From positions 124,001 to 188,000 of the forward strand of contig NZ_PVNG01000011.1 of NCBI RefSeq assembly GCF_003001935.1: a stretch of 64,000 nucleotides of DNA, read 5' to 3'. The first letter of the stretch is position 1, and every line of letters starts with the position of its first letter. A program made the translations under genes and the position numbers. Below are positions 1-8,388 of this stretch, in pieces. The notes beneath the pieces were generated by a model. The model saw only the letters and a program-made list of their open reading frames with translations, did no database searches and was not told where the DNA came from. The DNA is from Nonomuraea fuscirosea (GTDB lineage Bacteria > Actinomycetota > Actinomycetes > Streptosporangiales > Streptosporangiaceae).

Positions 1-2
1 CC

Positions 3-296
3 ATGCGCCTGCTGCACAACAACCCCGCCCACCCGTGGACCGTGGCCGCGCTGGCCACCGAGGTGGGCGTGTCCAGGGCCTCGCTGGCCAGGCGCTTCAC
101 CGAGCTGGTCGGCGAGCCGCCGATGGCCTTCCTCACCGACTGGCGCCTCGCCCTGGCCGCCGACCTGCTGCGAGAGCCCGACGCCACGATCGGCTCCGTG
201 GCCAGGAAGGTCGGGTACGGCAGCCCGTTCGCGCTCAGCGCGGCCTTCAAACGCGTCCGCGGCATCACCCCGCAGGAACACCGGGCCGTCCGGTGA
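3..296 (+). CDS. AraC-family transcriptional regulator, C-terminal part (5' cut by window)
   Basis: The reading frame is open from the window edge, so only the C-terminal DNA-binding region is present (about 97 residues). It holds two helix-turn-helix segments of the AraC/XylS type: the first around TVAALATEVGVSRASLARRF and the second around IGSVARKVGYGSPFALSAAF, followed by the usual family ending GITPQEHR. The sensor domain lies outside the window, so no inducer can be suggested. Its stop codon overlaps the GTG of the next gene (GTGA at 293-296), which suggests translational coupling. The ATG at position 3 is an internal methionine rather than the true start. Confidence 0.85.
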   Translation: MRLLHNNPAHPWTVAALATEVGVSRASLARRFTELVGEPPMAFLTDWRLALAADLLREPDATIGSVARKVGYGSPFALSAAFKRVRGITPQEHRAVR

Positions 297-799
297 AGCC
301 GCTGCTCCTGCTCGACGTGGACGGCGTGCTCAACCCGATGGGACGGCCGAACCCCGACTTCCGGCGTTACCGGTGCACGGTCGGCGGCGAGGTCTACACC
401 GTGCACCTCAACCCCCGCCACGGCCGCCGCCTGCTCGACCTGGCCCTGACCACCGGCTCCGAGCTGGTCTGGGCCACCACCTGGGAGCACCACGCCAACG
501 ACTGGATCGCTCCCCGGATCGGCCTGCCCTCCCTGCCGGTCATCTCCTTGAGCCCCGACGTGCCCTGTGAGCAGGGGGAGATGTTCAAGACGCCGCACGT
601 GGCGGCGTACGCGGGGCGGCGGCCGTTCGTCTGGTTCGACGACCAGGTGTGGGCGGAGGACGAGGAGTATCTCAGGGTGCGTCAGGGTCTGACCGACTTC
701 CTGCTCGTTCACGTGGATCCGGAACGGGGACTGACCAGCCGACATCTGGGCATGGCACATGATTGGCTGACCCTTACAGGGTTTTCTCAGGGTTCCTGA
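293..799 (+). CDS. HAD-like hydrolase, small hypothetical
   Basis: Protein of about 168 residues starting at the GTG that overlaps the upstream stop codon. The N-terminus LLLLDVDGVLNP carries the HAD motif I pattern DxDGxLN. A later WFDDQ around residue 115 may be the acidic motif IV, and WATTWEHHAN is typical of this actinobacterial 'secreted/HAD' hypothetical group. The likely role is a cytoplasmic phosphohydrolase, with unknown substrate. A longer in-frame extension back to position 35 exists but overlaps the AraC gene out of frame and is rejected as the start. Confidence 0.7.
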   Translation: MKPLLLLDVDGVLNPMGRPNPDFRRYRCTVGGEVYTVHLNPRHGRRLLDLALTTGSELVWATTWEHHANDWIAPRIGLPSLPVISLSPDVPCEQGEMFKTPHVAAYAGRRPFVWFDDQVWAEDEEYLRVRQGLTDFLLVHVDPERGLTSRHLGMAHDWLTLTGFSQGS

Positions 800-862
800 C
801 GGGAGTCTGACGGCCCGCTCGTCCGTTCTCCCAGTAGGTTCGACACCACACGGAGGAACAGC

Positions 863-1054
863 ATGTACCGCTCACGAGAGCACAGGATCCTGGCCGGCGT
901 CTGCGGCGGTCTGGCCGACAAGATGGGCCTGCCCCCTACCCTCGTCCGGATCCTCTGGCTGCTGCTGTCGCTCATCCCGGGACCGCTGTGGGTGGTCTAC
1001 GTCGCCATGTGGATCCTGGTCCCGGAAGAGCCGAAGGGCTACCGGGCCGCCTGA
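863..1054 (+). CDS. PspC-domain small membrane protein
   Basis: A 63-residue protein that is essentially one PspC domain. The N-terminal MYRSREHRILAGVCGGLAD is the hallmark of the family, followed by a single hydrophobic helix (residues ~27-52, LVRILWLLLSLIPGPLWVVY) and the ending WILVPEEP. A good ribosome-binding site (GGAGGA) lies 7 bases upstream of the ATG. In phage-shock systems PspC domains act at the membrane as envelope-stress sensors. Stand-alone short versions are common in actinobacteria and their specific roles are mostly unknown. No other psp gene is adjacent. Confidence 0.85.
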   Translation: MYRSREHRILAGVCGGLADKMGLPPTLVRILWLLLSLIPGPLWVVYVAMWILVPEEPKGYRAA

Positions 1055-1133
1055 ACGTGAGGGAGGGCGGGGACGAAGGCGTCCTCGCCCGCCCGCGTGC
1101 GTCTCCATCGAGGGCCCGGCATATCCTCGAACC

Positions 1134-1769
1134 ATGAGGGCAAGGCCGCTGACGCTCATCCAGGATGAGCTGGTCGACTACGACAAGGCGATGGAGCGCA
1201 TGACCGACCTCGTCGGGCAGCGCCAACGGGACGAGCGTCCTGACACGCTCTGGCTGCTCAGCCATCCGTCCGTCTACACGATCGGGCGCCGCACCCCGAC
1301 CGCCCACCTGCCCGACCCCTCCCGCGGCATCCCCGTCATGGAGACCGGGCGCGGCGGCCAGCTCACCTATCACGGTCCCGGCCAGCTCGTCGGCTACCTG
1401 ATCGTCAAGCTGGGCGCGGACGAGGGCATCGTCGACTACGTGCGCGAGGTGGAGCTGCGGCTGGTCGAGGCGCTGGGCAAGCTGGGGCTGCCCGCCGAGC
1501 GCCGGGACACGCCACCGGGATCCGAGCTGCTGACCGGGGTCTGGACGGCCGAGACCGGGCGCAAGATCGTGTCCATCGGGATGCGGCAGAGCCGGGGCGT
1601 CACCAGCCACGGGTTCGCGCTCAACGTCGACGGCGATCTGACGCCGTGGGACTGGGCGGTCGCGTGCGGCATGCCGGACGTGGACATGACCTCGCTCAAG
1701 CGGGAGCTGGGCGACACTGCCATGGACGACGTACGCGCGACCGTGGCGGGGGCCTTCGAGGCGTCCTGA
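1134..1769 (+). CDS. lipB: Octanoyl-[acyl-carrier-protein]:protein N-octanoyltransferase
   Basis: LipB transfers octanoyl groups from octanoyl-ACP to lipoyl domains of 2-oxoacid dehydrogenases and the glycine cleavage H protein, the first step of lipoate synthesis, which LipA completes. The 211 residues match the family length. Visible signatures are RGGQLTYHGPGQ around residue 74, the lysine in GRKIVSIG (~140) and the catalytic cysteine in ACGMPDVDMTSL (~178). LipB usually has RKIAAIG; the V/S variation here is mild. lipA is not adjacent in this window. The start is the first ATG after a weakly conserved leader; no strong RBS is seen. Confidence 0.95.
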   Translation: MRARPLTLIQDELVDYDKAMERMTDLVGQRQRDERPDTLWLLSHPSVYTIGRRTPTAHLPDPSRGIPVMETGRGGQLTYHGPGQLVGYLIVKLGADEGIVDYVREVELRLVEALGKLGLPAERRDTPPGSELLTGVWTAETGRKIVSIGMRQSRGVTSHGFALNVDGDLTPWDWAVACGMPDVDMTSLKRELGDTAMDDVRATVAGAFEAS

Positions 1770-1935
1770 CGGGAGCGCTCCGCGGTCGGTTCTCGGAGGA
1801 TGGCGGCGCCTGACCGGTGTCGTCATCCTTTCGGAGGAAATCTGGTTATTTTCCGCACGGCCACGGCCGTGTATGCGCGATGATCCGCTTCGGTCGCACG
1901 CCCCGACGGGGGGATCGACTGATGATAGGAGCATC

Positions 1936-3486
1936 GTGCGAAGCAGATTTTCCCTGGTCGCCGCCGCCTTCCTGGCGCTGGCGACGGTATTACCCGTCTC
2001 GGCCGCGCACGCGGACACCGGGACGACGCACACCACCACCGCTGACACCATCGCCTGGGCGCCGTGTGAAGAGGTGCCCGAGGCCGAGTGCGGCACGCTG
2101 AGCGTGCCGATCGACTGGTCGAAGCCCGCAGGAGCGAAGGTCGACCTCGCGGTCGCGCGGCGCAAGGCCACCGACCCGGCCGCCAGGATCGGCTCGCTGG
2201 TGATCAACCCGGGCGGGCCGGGCGGCTCCGGTGTGGAGGCCGTCTACGGCGCTCCCGGCTCCTACACCGAGGAGTTGCAGCGCCGCTTCGACATCGTCGG
2301 CTTCGACCCGCGGGGTGTCGGGCGCAGCCATCCGGTGATCTGCTCGGCGTCCGTCTACAACCAGATGCCGCACACCGTCATGAAGAGCCAGGCCGACTTC
2401 GACGCCTGGAACACCTTCACCAAGAAGCTGCACGCCGACTGCCGCGCCCGTACCGGACCGCTGTACGACCACGTCGACTCCACTGACGTCGCCCGCGACC
2501 TGGACGCGCTGCGCGCCGCCCTCGGTGAGGAGAAGCTCACCTACTACGGCATCTCGTACGGCACCCTGATCGGCCAGATGTACGCCGAGCTGTTCCCCGG
2601 CCGCGTCCGGGCACTCGGGCTGGACAGCAATATGGACCACAGCCTCGGCGTCGCGGGCTTCCTGTCCACCGAGGCGCTCGCCGTCGAGGACGCGTTCGAC
2701 CAGTTCGTCGGCTGGTGCGAGCAGGACACCAGTTGTGTGCTGCACGGCCAGGACGTCCGCGCGATCTGGAAGTCGCTGCGGGAGAAGGCGCAGCGCGGCG
2801 AGCTCGTCTACCCGAGCACCGGCACGAAGATGACCGAGCTGCAGCTCATCTACAACGCCGCGCTGGGCAACGAGGGCCCCGACTGGCAGACGCTGAGCCA
2901 GGTGATCAACTGGCTGAACGGCGGCGCCGAGCCGGAGTGGGTGCCCCCGCTGCCCGGCCGCGGGCCCGTGGAGGGGGACGTGGCGGAGCTGCCGACCACG
3001 ATCCTGTGCCAGGACTACAACCTCCGGGTGCGCAACTACACCGAGTACGCCGCGCTCATGCGCGTGTCCAACGCCCTCGCGCCGGACACGCGGTACCACC
3101 CGTACCCGATCGACGACCTGCCGATCTGCATGAACTACCCGACCACCAACCCGCCGCACGCGCTCAAGTACACCGGTGAGGCTCCGCTGCTGCTCGGGAA
3201 CTCGCTGCACGACCCGGCCACCCCGTGGATCTGGTCGGCCAACGCGGCCCGCCAGCTCGGGTCCAAGGCGGTGCTGCTCACGTACGAGGGCTGGGGTCAC
3301 CGCATCTACGGCAAGGACAAGTGCCAGACGGACATCTTCGACGAGTACCTGATCTCGCTGAAGGTGCCGCCGCACGGCACGAGCTGCGCCGTGGGCACGC
3401 CTGAGGAGAGCCTGCTCAAGCAGCGCTCCCAGCGGCCCGCGTGGCCGACGGACCGGCTCTCCTGGGCCGCTCCGGGCACGAAGTAA
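1936..3486 (+). CDS. Secreted alpha/beta hydrolase, tripeptidyl aminopeptidase (S33/TAP-like) family
   Basis: A 516-residue exported hydrolase. GTG at 1936 is preferred because AGGAG lies 6 bases upstream and translation then begins with a signal peptide (RSRF, then a hydrophobic stretch, ending near AHADTG). The nucleophile elbow is GISYGTLIG, the acidic residue probably lies in NSLHDPATP and the histidine in GWGHRIYG. The C-terminal TAP-like domain is rich in cysteines (CQDYN, CMNYP, CQTD, CAVG). Related Streptomyces enzymes (SlpD/SlpE, Tap) release tripeptides from extracellular peptides. The long in-frame extension to 1873 would precede the RBS and is not used. A strong intrinsic terminator follows. 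Confidence 0.88.
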   Translation: MRSRFSLVAAAFLALATVLPVSAAHADTGTTHTTTADTIAWAPCEEVPEAECGTLSVPIDWSKPAGAKVDLAVARRKATDPAARIGSLVINPGGPGGSGVEAVYGAPGSYTEELQRRFDIVGFDPRGVGRSHPVICSASVYNQMPHTVMKSQADFDAWNTFTKKLHADCRARTGPLYDHVDSTDVARDLDALRAALGEEKLTYYGISYGTLIGQMYAELFPGRVRALGLDSNMDHSLGVAGFLSTEALAVEDAFDQFVGWCEQDTSCVLHGQDVRAIWKSLREKAQRGELVYPSTGTKMTELQLIYNAALGNEGPDWQTLSQVINWLNGGAEPEWVPPLPGRGPVEGDVAELPTTILCQDYNLRVRNYTEYAALMRVSNALAPDTRYHPYPIDDLPICMNYPTTNPPHALKYTGEAPLLLGNSLHDPATPWIWSANAARQLGSKAVLLTYEGWGHRIYGKDKCQTDIFDEYLISLKVPPHGTSCAVGTPEESLLKQRSQRPAWPTDRLSWAAPGTK

Positions 3487-3492
3487 ATCCTG

Positions 3493-3536
3493 AGGGGTAC
3501 GGCGCGGCCAGGGGGTCGCGCCGTACCCCTTTTTTC
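3493..3536 (+). terminator. Intrinsic terminator of the secreted peptidase
   Basis: A perfect 14-bp stem (arms 3493-3506 and 3517-3530) with a 10-base loop is followed by a run of T (3530-3535). It lies between two convergent genes, and the T-run overlaps the stop codon of the permease on the opposite strand. The T-tract favours termination of the plus-strand transcript. Confidence 0.9.
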
Positions 3537-5070
3537 AGGAGACGGGCATTTCCTGGTCGTCGACCGTGCGGCGCGGACCCGTGAACCAGTGGCGGGCCGA
3601 CAGCGCCCACCACAGCGCGATCCCGATCAGCACCACTCCCACCGCGATCGGCGCGTAGTTGACCGACGTCCAGGTGAAGTCGGCGCTGCCGGGCACGCCG
3701 GCGGGGGAGAACGGCATCACGAAGTAGATCGACACGATGACGATCTCGACGCAGGCGATCCAGCACAGCGCCTTGTACTTCCGCCCCAGCGTCCACGGCC
3801 CCGGTTTGAACGCCTCTCCCATGCGCAGCCGCAGCCAGATCGGGATGAGGAAGGCCAGGTAGAGGCCGATGACCGCGATCGAGACGACGGCGTAGAACGC
3901 GACCGGCGTGGTCAGCCCGGGAGGGGCGTAGAGCGCGGGCAGCGTGATCAGGGCGGCGGCGAGGCAGCCGGCGATGATCGCGTTGACCGGGGTGCGGTTG
4001 CGGTCCACCCGCGACCACAGCCGCCAGCCGGGCACCGCGCCGTCGCGCGAGAACGCGTACGTCATGCGCGACATCGAGGTCACGCAGCTCATCCCGCAGA
4101 AGAACTGGCCGATCGTGGAGATGGCGAAGATCGCCGTGGCGAGCGGGGACGACAGGGCGCTCTCGAAGATGGACCCGACGAACCCGCCGTCCTTGTTCAG
4201 CTGATCCACGTTCGTGGCGGCGAACAGGAACGACAGCAGCAGGATCCAGCCGCCGATCGCCGAGTAGAAGATCGACTGCCACAGTCCTCGGGCCGCGCTG
4301 GTGGCCGCGCCCTGGGTCTCCTCCGACACGTGGGCGCAGGCGTCGAAGCCGGTGATCGTGTACTGGGTGAGCAGGAAGCCGAGCGGCAGCACGTACAGCC
4401 AGAAGGGCAGCCCGTCCGAGCCGTCGCCGAAGCCCGAGTTGTCGTTGGTGCCGAAGAAGACGAAGGACGCCGACTGGTGGTCGGACGGGGCGAAGATCAG
4501 GATGGCCACCACGATCGCGGCGCCGACCACGTGCCACCAGACCGAGACGTTCTGCAGCAGCGAGATCAGCCGGTGGCTGAAGATGTTGATCAGCGCGTGC
4601 AGCGCCAGGACGATCACGAACAGCAGGAACGCCTGCGGCAGCGTGCCCTCCCAGGCGCCGCCGGTCAGCCGGTTGAGGGTGATGTTGAGGAAGGTCGCGC
4701 AGCCGTAGTCGACCGACGCGGTGACGGCGATGAGGCCGATCAGGTTGAGCCAGCCGGTGAACCAGCCGTGGATCGGCTTGCCCAGCTTGGCGGCCCACCA
4801 GTAGATGCCGCCCGCCGTCGGGTACGCCGACACCAGCTCCGACATGCAGAAACCGATGATCAGGATGAACAGCGAGATGATCGGCCAGCCCCACGAGATG
4901 GCGATGGGGCCGCCGTAGTTCCAGGCTTGGCCGAAGGTCGTGAAGCAGCCGGCGAGGATGGAGATGATCGAGAAGGAGATGGCGAAGTTGGAGAAACCGC
5001 TCCAGGTGCGGGCGAGCTCCTGCTTGTAACCGAGCTCGGCGAGTCGCCTGGAATCCTCTTCCGTGGTCAT
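3535..5070 (-). CDS. APC-superfamily amino-acid permease (ACT-like)
   Basis: A 511-residue integral membrane protein with about 12 hydrophobic helices, importing amino acids or GABA-like amines by cation symport in this family. The N-terminus ELGYKQELARTWSGFSNFAI is characteristic of the amino acid/choline transporter branch (TC 2.A.3.4), followed by the helix-1 motif ISILAGC and the helix-2/3 stretch SAYPTAGGIYWWAAKLG. The substrate cannot be read from sequence. A GGGAG ribosome-binding site precedes the ATG at 5070, and an 18-bp palindrome just upstream suggests control by a GntR-type repressor. It is monocistronic. Confidence 0.9.
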   Translation of the reverse strand: MTTEEDSRRLAELGYKQELARTWSGFSNFAISFSIISILAGCFTTFGQAWNYGGPIAISWGWPIISLFILIIGFCMSELVSAYPTAGGIYWWAAKLGKPIHGWFTGWLNLIGLIAVTASVDYGCATFLNITLNRLTGGAWEGTLPQAFLLFVIVLALHALINIFSHRLISLLQNVSVWWHVVGAAIVVAILIFAPSDHQSASFVFFGTNDNSGFGDGSDGLPFWLYVLPLGFLLTQYTITGFDACAHVSEETQGAATSAARGLWQSIFYSAIGGWILLLSFLFAATNVDQLNKDGGFVGSIFESALSSPLATAIFAISTIGQFFCGMSCVTSMSRMTYAFSRDGAVPGWRLWSRVDRNRTPVNAIIAGCLAAALITLPALYAPPGLTTPVAFYAVVSIAVIGLYLAFLIPIWLRLRMGEAFKPGPWTLGRKYKALCWIACVEIVIVSIYFVMPFSPAGVPGSADFTWTSVNYAPIAVGVVLIGIALWWALSARHWFTGPRRTVDDQEMPVS

Positions 5071-5102
5071 TGAGGTCTCCCTGGGGGGCGGGACGCTCCT
5101 TT

Positions 5103-5120
5103 TGGTCTACCTCTAGACCA
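5103..5120. promoter_or_regulatory. Palindromic operator upstream of the APC permease (GntR-like)
   Basis: TGGTCTA-CCTC-TAGACCA is a perfect inverted repeat with 7-bp arms and a 4-bp spacer, 33 bp upstream of the permease start. TGGTCTA/TAGACCA half-sites are known for GntR-family repressors (the DasR site has the same half-sites without the spacer). Binding by such a protein is an inference; no gntR gene lies next to it. Confidence 0.55.
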
Positions 5121-5213
5121 TTTCTGCCCAGGGAACAAGGCGTTACAGCGGCTTTTCGATCTCGTCAGGCCCGCCCGCAGGCCGGGCGCGGTTGCGGGCC
5201 GGGCTCAGGTCAT

Positions 5214-5241
5214 GGGCCGGGCCGGGCCCGAGGCCCGGCCC
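5214..5241 (-). terminator. GC-rich hairpin downstream of the PfpI-like gene
   Basis: A perfect 10-bp stem of only G and C (5214-5223 with 5232-5241) with an 8-base loop, 11 bases beyond the stop codon of the minus-strand gene. There is no T-run, as is common for actinobacterial terminator-like hairpins. Confidence 0.45.
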
Positions 5242-5252
5242 GCGCGCTCACA

Positions 5253-5798
5253 TCACTGGCCGAAGACGTCGGTGACGGCCTGGCAGAACGCCTTGAGGTC
5301 GTCCGGCTTGCGGCTGCTCACCAGCATGTTCGGCCCGTCCGTGCAGACCACGACCTCCTTGTCCACCCAGGTCGCCCCGGCGTTGCGCAGGTCGGTCCGC
5401 AGACTGGGCCAGGACGTGATCGTCCGGCCGCGTACGACGTCCGCCTCGACCAGCGTCCACGGCGCGTGGCAGATGGCGGCCACAGGCTTGCCCGCGTCGA
5501 AGAAGGCACGGGCGAAGCGCACGGCGTTGTCGTTCATGCGCAGGAAGTCGGGGTTCGCCACGCCTCCCGGCAGGACGAGGCCGTCGAAGGAGGCCGCGTC
5601 CACGTCGTCCACCGTGTCGTCCACGGCGAAGGTGTCGGCCTTGTCCAGGTGGTTGAACCCCTGGATCTGGCCCGGGGCGGTGGAGACGAGCCGGGGTGTG
5701 CCGCCCGCCTGCTTGACCGCCTTCCAGGGTTCGGTGAGCTCGACCTGCTCGACTCCCTCGGGGGCGACCAGGAACGCGATGGTCTTGCCGTCCAGCAT
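5253..5798 (-). CDS. DJ-1/PfpI family type-1 glutamine-amidotransferase-like protein
   Basis: A 181-residue single-domain protein of the DJ-1/PfpI superfamily. The nucleophile elbow is AAICHAPWTL with the conserved cysteine. Other landmarks are GLVLPGG, the acidic residue in VAPEGVEQVEL and the ending KPDDLKAF typical of PfpI/YhbO members. These proteins act as stress chaperones, deglycases or proteases; which applies here is unclear. ATG at 5798 was chosen because GGGAGA lies 8 bases upstream and the domain begins at once; the longer frame to 5942 runs through the divergent copper-site promoter. Confidence 0.88.
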   Translation of the reverse strand: MLDGKTIAFLVAPEGVEQVELTEPWKAVKQAGGTPRLVSTAPGQIQGFNHLDKADTFAVDDTVDDVDAASFDGLVLPGGVANPDFLRMNDNAVRFARAFFDAGKPVAAICHAPWTLVEADVVRGRTITSWPSLRTDLRNAGATWVDKEVVVCTDGPNMLVSSRKPDDLKAFCQAVTDVFGQ

Positions 5799-5882
5799 GT
5801 CTGTTCTCCCGTGAATCGCGTCTTTTCTCCCTTGAACCGGGACTCGCCATCCCCCTAACCGAGGCGGGGGGATGTATGCGTC

Positions 5883-5903
5883 TCTACCCCTGGGGGGTAT
5901 AGT
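5883..5903 (+). promoter_or_regulatory. CsoR-like operator overlapping a -10 element
   Basis: TACCCCTGGGGGGTATAG forms an imperfect G-tract palindrome of the kind bound by copper-sensing CsoR repressors. Its right half runs into TATAGT (5898-5903), a good -10 hexamer placed 7 bases before the chaperone ATG. Repressor binding here would block transcription directly. The copper link is inferred from the site and the gene type. Confidence 0.55.
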
Positions 5904-5910
5904 CGGGCTC

Positions 5911-6174
5911 ATGACTGTCACGACATACCAGGTAGAGGGCATGACCTGTGGTCACTGTGTGAGCGCTGTGACCCAAGAGGTGGGCAAGGTCGCCGGGGTC
6001 AGCGGCGTCGAGGTGGATCTGGGATCAGGGTCCGTCAAGGTGACGAGCGCGGCCCCGGTCGACGCCACGCTCATCGGCGCGGCCGTCGAGGAGGCGGGTT
6101 ACGAGCTGGGCGGCACGGTCGAGTTGCTGCCCCAGGCGGGTGGGTCGTGCTGCGGCTCGGGCGGCTGCCACTAG
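5911..6174 (+). CDS. Heavy-metal-associated (HMA) domain protein, CopZ-like copper chaperone
   Basis: An 87-residue cytoplasmic protein with one HMA domain. The metal-binding motif GMTCGHCVSAV lies at residues 10-20, followed by the ferredoxin-like fold ending VEEAGYEL. Unusually the C-terminal tail is rich in cysteine and ends SCCGSGGCH, offering a possible second metal site. The family binds Cu(I) and passes it to P-type ATPases, but no ATPase gene is adjacent. ATG at 5911 is preferred over the longer frame from 5872, because a -10 element and CsoR-like site occupy that interval. No RBS is seen, so the mRNA may be leaderless. Confidence 0.85.
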   Translation: MTVTTYQVEGMTCGHCVSAVTQEVGKVAGVSGVEVDLGSGSVKVTSAAPVDATLIGAAVEEAGYELGGTVELLPQAGGSCCGSGGCH

Positions 6175-6225
6175 GGGCTCATCGCCTACCGGCCGGTCCG
6201 CGCGGGTGCGGGCCGGCCGTCCGCG

Positions 6226-6933
6226 TCACCACGGGAGAGGGCCGGCCTGGGTGAAGAAGCCGCCGGTCGGGCCGTCGCGGCCCACCTGCGCCATCCTGAC
6301 GATGATCTCCGCCCCCTCCTCCACGGTCTGCGTGCCCGTGCGGCCGTTCAGGTCCGTGGCGGTGTAGCCAGGCTCGACCGCGTTGATCCGCATCTCGGGG
6401 AACGCCTTCGCGTACTGCACGGTCAGCACGTTCACCGCCGCCTTGGAGGCCGGGTAGGCGAGCCCCGGATACGCGTACGCCGGCGTCCCCTCGGCCGTGA
6501 TGCCCGCCAGCGAGGCCAGGCCGCTGCTCACGTTCACCACGACCGGGGCCGCGGAGCGGCGCAGCAGCGGCAGGAAGGCGTGCGTCACGCGGACCACGCC
6601 GAAGGTGTTCGTCTCGAAGATCGTGCGCATGTCGGCGGCGGTCAGGTCCGCCGCGCCGATCACGCTGTTGTCCTCCCGCCGTCCTTCGACGCCGGCGTTG
6701 TTGATCAGCACGTCCAGCCCGCCGTCGGCCTCGACGGCCTTCGCGGCGGCGGCGACGGAGGCGTCGTCGGTCACGTCGATGAGCAGCGGCTTCGCGCCCA
6801 GCCGGGCGGCCGCCTCGCGACCGCGCCCGGCGTCGCGGCTGCCCACGTAGACGGTGTGGCCCGCGGCGATGAGCCGGCGGGCGGTCTCGAAGCCGAGACC
6901 CTTGTTCGCTCCGGTGATGAGTGTCGTCGTCAT
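6226..6933 (-). CDS. SDR family NAD(P)-dependent oxidoreductase
   Basis: A classical short-chain dehydrogenase of 235 residues. The cofactor motif is TGANKGLG (residues 6-13), then NNAG, the catalytic serine in VNVSSGLAS and the YPASK tyrosine/lysine pair, ending with the EPGYTATDLNG segment typical of enzymes related to carbonyl reductases. The substrate is unknown. It is divergent from an XRE-type regulator at 7036, a very common arrangement in which the regulator controls the reductase. The longer upstream frame overlaps that regulator and is not used. Confidence 0.9.
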   Translation of the reverse strand: MTTTLITGANKGLGFETARRLIAAGHTVYVGSRDAGRGREAAARLGAKPLLIDVTDDASVAAAAKAVEADGGLDVLINNAGVEGRREDNSVIGAADLTAADMRTIFETNTFGVVRVTHAFLPLLRRSAAPVVVNVSSGLASLAGITAEGTPAYAYPGLAYPASKAAVNVLTVQYAKAFPEMRINAVEPGYTATDLNGRTGTQTVEEGAEIIVRMAQVGRDGPTGGFFTQAGPLPW

Positions 6934-7035
6934 GCCGTCCACGCTGCCCGCGACGAGGGCGGACAGCCAGGCGTCCCGCTTTCCGGGGACTGCCAGTACC
7001 AGGATGAACGCGCGGGAAGGGTGTTGACTGAGGGC

Positions 7036-7875
7036 ATGGCGGCGAGCGAGTTCGGACAGGCGGTGCGGCGCTGGCGCGACCGCGTCTCGCCCGCGACGGT
7101 GGGGCTGCCCGCCGGCGGCCGGCGGCGCGCGGCCGGGCTGCGCCGCGAGGAGTTGGCGCTGCTGGCCGGCATCTCCGTCGACTACGTCACCCGCCTCGAA
7201 CAGGGCCGGGCGGACAATCCGTCGCCGCAGATCGTGGAGGCGCTGGCGCGGGCGCTGCGGCTGTCGGCGGAGGAGCGGATCTACCTGTTCCGGGTGGCCG
7301 GCCTCGCGGTCCCCGGTCCCGAGACGGTGCCCGCCTACGTCACCCCGAGCGTCCAGCGGCTGGTGGACCGGCTGGACGGCGCCGCGGTCGGAGTCTTCGA
7401 CGCGGCCTGGACGCTGCTCATGGCCAACCCGCTCTACGCGGCACTCATGGGCGATCCGTCCGAATGGCACGGCATCGAACGCAACGGGGTGTGGCGCAAC
7501 CTGGTCGGATCCGGCGGCCGGGTCCGGTACACGCCGGAGGAGCGGAGCGCGTTCGAGGCGGCGCTGGTCGCCGACCTGCGCGCGACCGCCGGCCGCTATC
7601 CGCGTGACCAGCAGCTGCGCCGGCTGATCGCGCGGCTGCGCGCCGACAGTGAGCGCTTCGCCGAGCTCTGGGACGCGGGCGTGGTCGAGTCGCTGCGGGC
7701 CTCCCGCAAGATCGTCGACCATCCGCAGGCCGGGGCCATCACGCTCGACTGCGACGTGCTCAGCGTGGTGGGCGACGACCTGCGCGTCATGGTCTACACG
7801 GCCGAGCCAGGCACGGCCGACGCCGAACGCCTCCGGCTGCTCGCCGTCCTCGGCACGCAGTCCCTCGTCGGATGA
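7036..7875 (+). CDS. XRE-type helix-turn-helix regulator with MmyB-like ligand-binding domain
   Basis: A 279-residue regulator. The N-terminal HTH covers residues ~34-62 (LRREELALLAGISVDYVTRL then EQGR), the hallmark of the MmyB/PyrR-like XRE subgroup, followed by a conserved C-terminal domain (FDAAWTLLMANPLYAALMGD, VRYTPEERSAFEAALVADLR, ending DDLRVMVYTAEPGT) that binds hydrophobic ligands in related proteins. It diverges from the SDR gene and probably regulates it. ATG at 7036 is used; GTG at 7021 is an alternative. No strong RBS is visible. Confidence 0.88.
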   Translation: MAASEFGQAVRRWRDRVSPATVGLPAGGRRRAAGLRREELALLAGISVDYVTRLEQGRADNPSPQIVEALARALRLSAEERIYLFRVAGLAVPGPETVPAYVTPSVQRLVDRLDGAAVGVFDAAWTLLMANPLYAALMGDPSEWHGIERNGVWRNLVGSGGRVRYTPEERSAFEAALVADLRATAGRYPRDQQLRRLIARLRADSERFAELWDAGVVESLRASRKIVDHPQAGAITLDCDVLSVVGDDLRVMVYTAEPGTADAERLRLLAVLGTQSLVG

Positions 7876-7878
7876 ACC

Positions 7879-8241
7879 TCAGTGGGGCGCGCGTCTGAGC
7901 CACAGCGTGTGGGCGATCAGGCAGGCCGCCGCGCCCACGGCGTACCAGAGCAGGTCGGGCGGGTGGAAGGTGCTGCCCAGCAGTGGCCACAGGACCTCGG
8001 GGATGCCTCCGAGCTGGGCGAACTCGATCGCCCAGCTCAGCCCGCCCGACACCGCCGCCGCGGCCCAGGGCCGCGCGGCCGGCCGCACGAGCAGCACCAC
8101 TCCGTAGATCGCCGCCGTGTAGAGCGCGTCGCCGGCGAACTTGGGCGCCGGACCGTCCCAGAGTGCCCGTACGATGAGCCCGCACGCCACGATCGCGGCG
8201 ATGGACAAGGCGGTCAGGAGGCGGGGCAGCGGGCGGGACAC
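7879..8241 (-). CDS. DUF2809-like small membrane protein
   Basis: A 120-residue protein with four hydrophobic helices, starting at GTG 8241. The pattern of a short N-terminal helix, GDALYTAAIYGVVLLV, an acidic residue in the third helix (SWAIEFAQL) and a C-terminal TLWLRR fits the DUF2809 family of unknown function. It converges on the XRE regulator with three bases between stop codons. Confidence 0.65.
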   Translation of the reverse strand: MSRPLPRLLTALSIAAIVACGLIVRALWDGPAPKFAGDALYTAAIYGVVLLVRPAARPWAAAAVSGGLSWAIEFAQLGGIPEVLWPLLGSTFHPPDLLWYAVGAAACLIAHTLWLRRAPH

Positions 8242-8388
8242 CAGCTCAAGCTACTGCCAAGCCGACTGAAAATTTACACCGCCGAAAGAAACGAGACTGA
8301 AACAATTTTCCGCCACTCGTTGACACGCGGTCTCCGTATGGTGTGCCTTTTGCTACACAGGAAACCCCCGCCTGAAGGTGAGGCACTT

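Noticed and set aside
1990-3375. 461-codon open frame opposite the secreted peptidase
   Set aside because: Shadow of the real gene in high-GC DNA; no RBS or family.
8320-8348. TTGACA (8320-8325) as a -35 for the ABC operon
   Set aside because: No acceptable -10 at 16-18 bp spacing, so it was not listed as a promoter.
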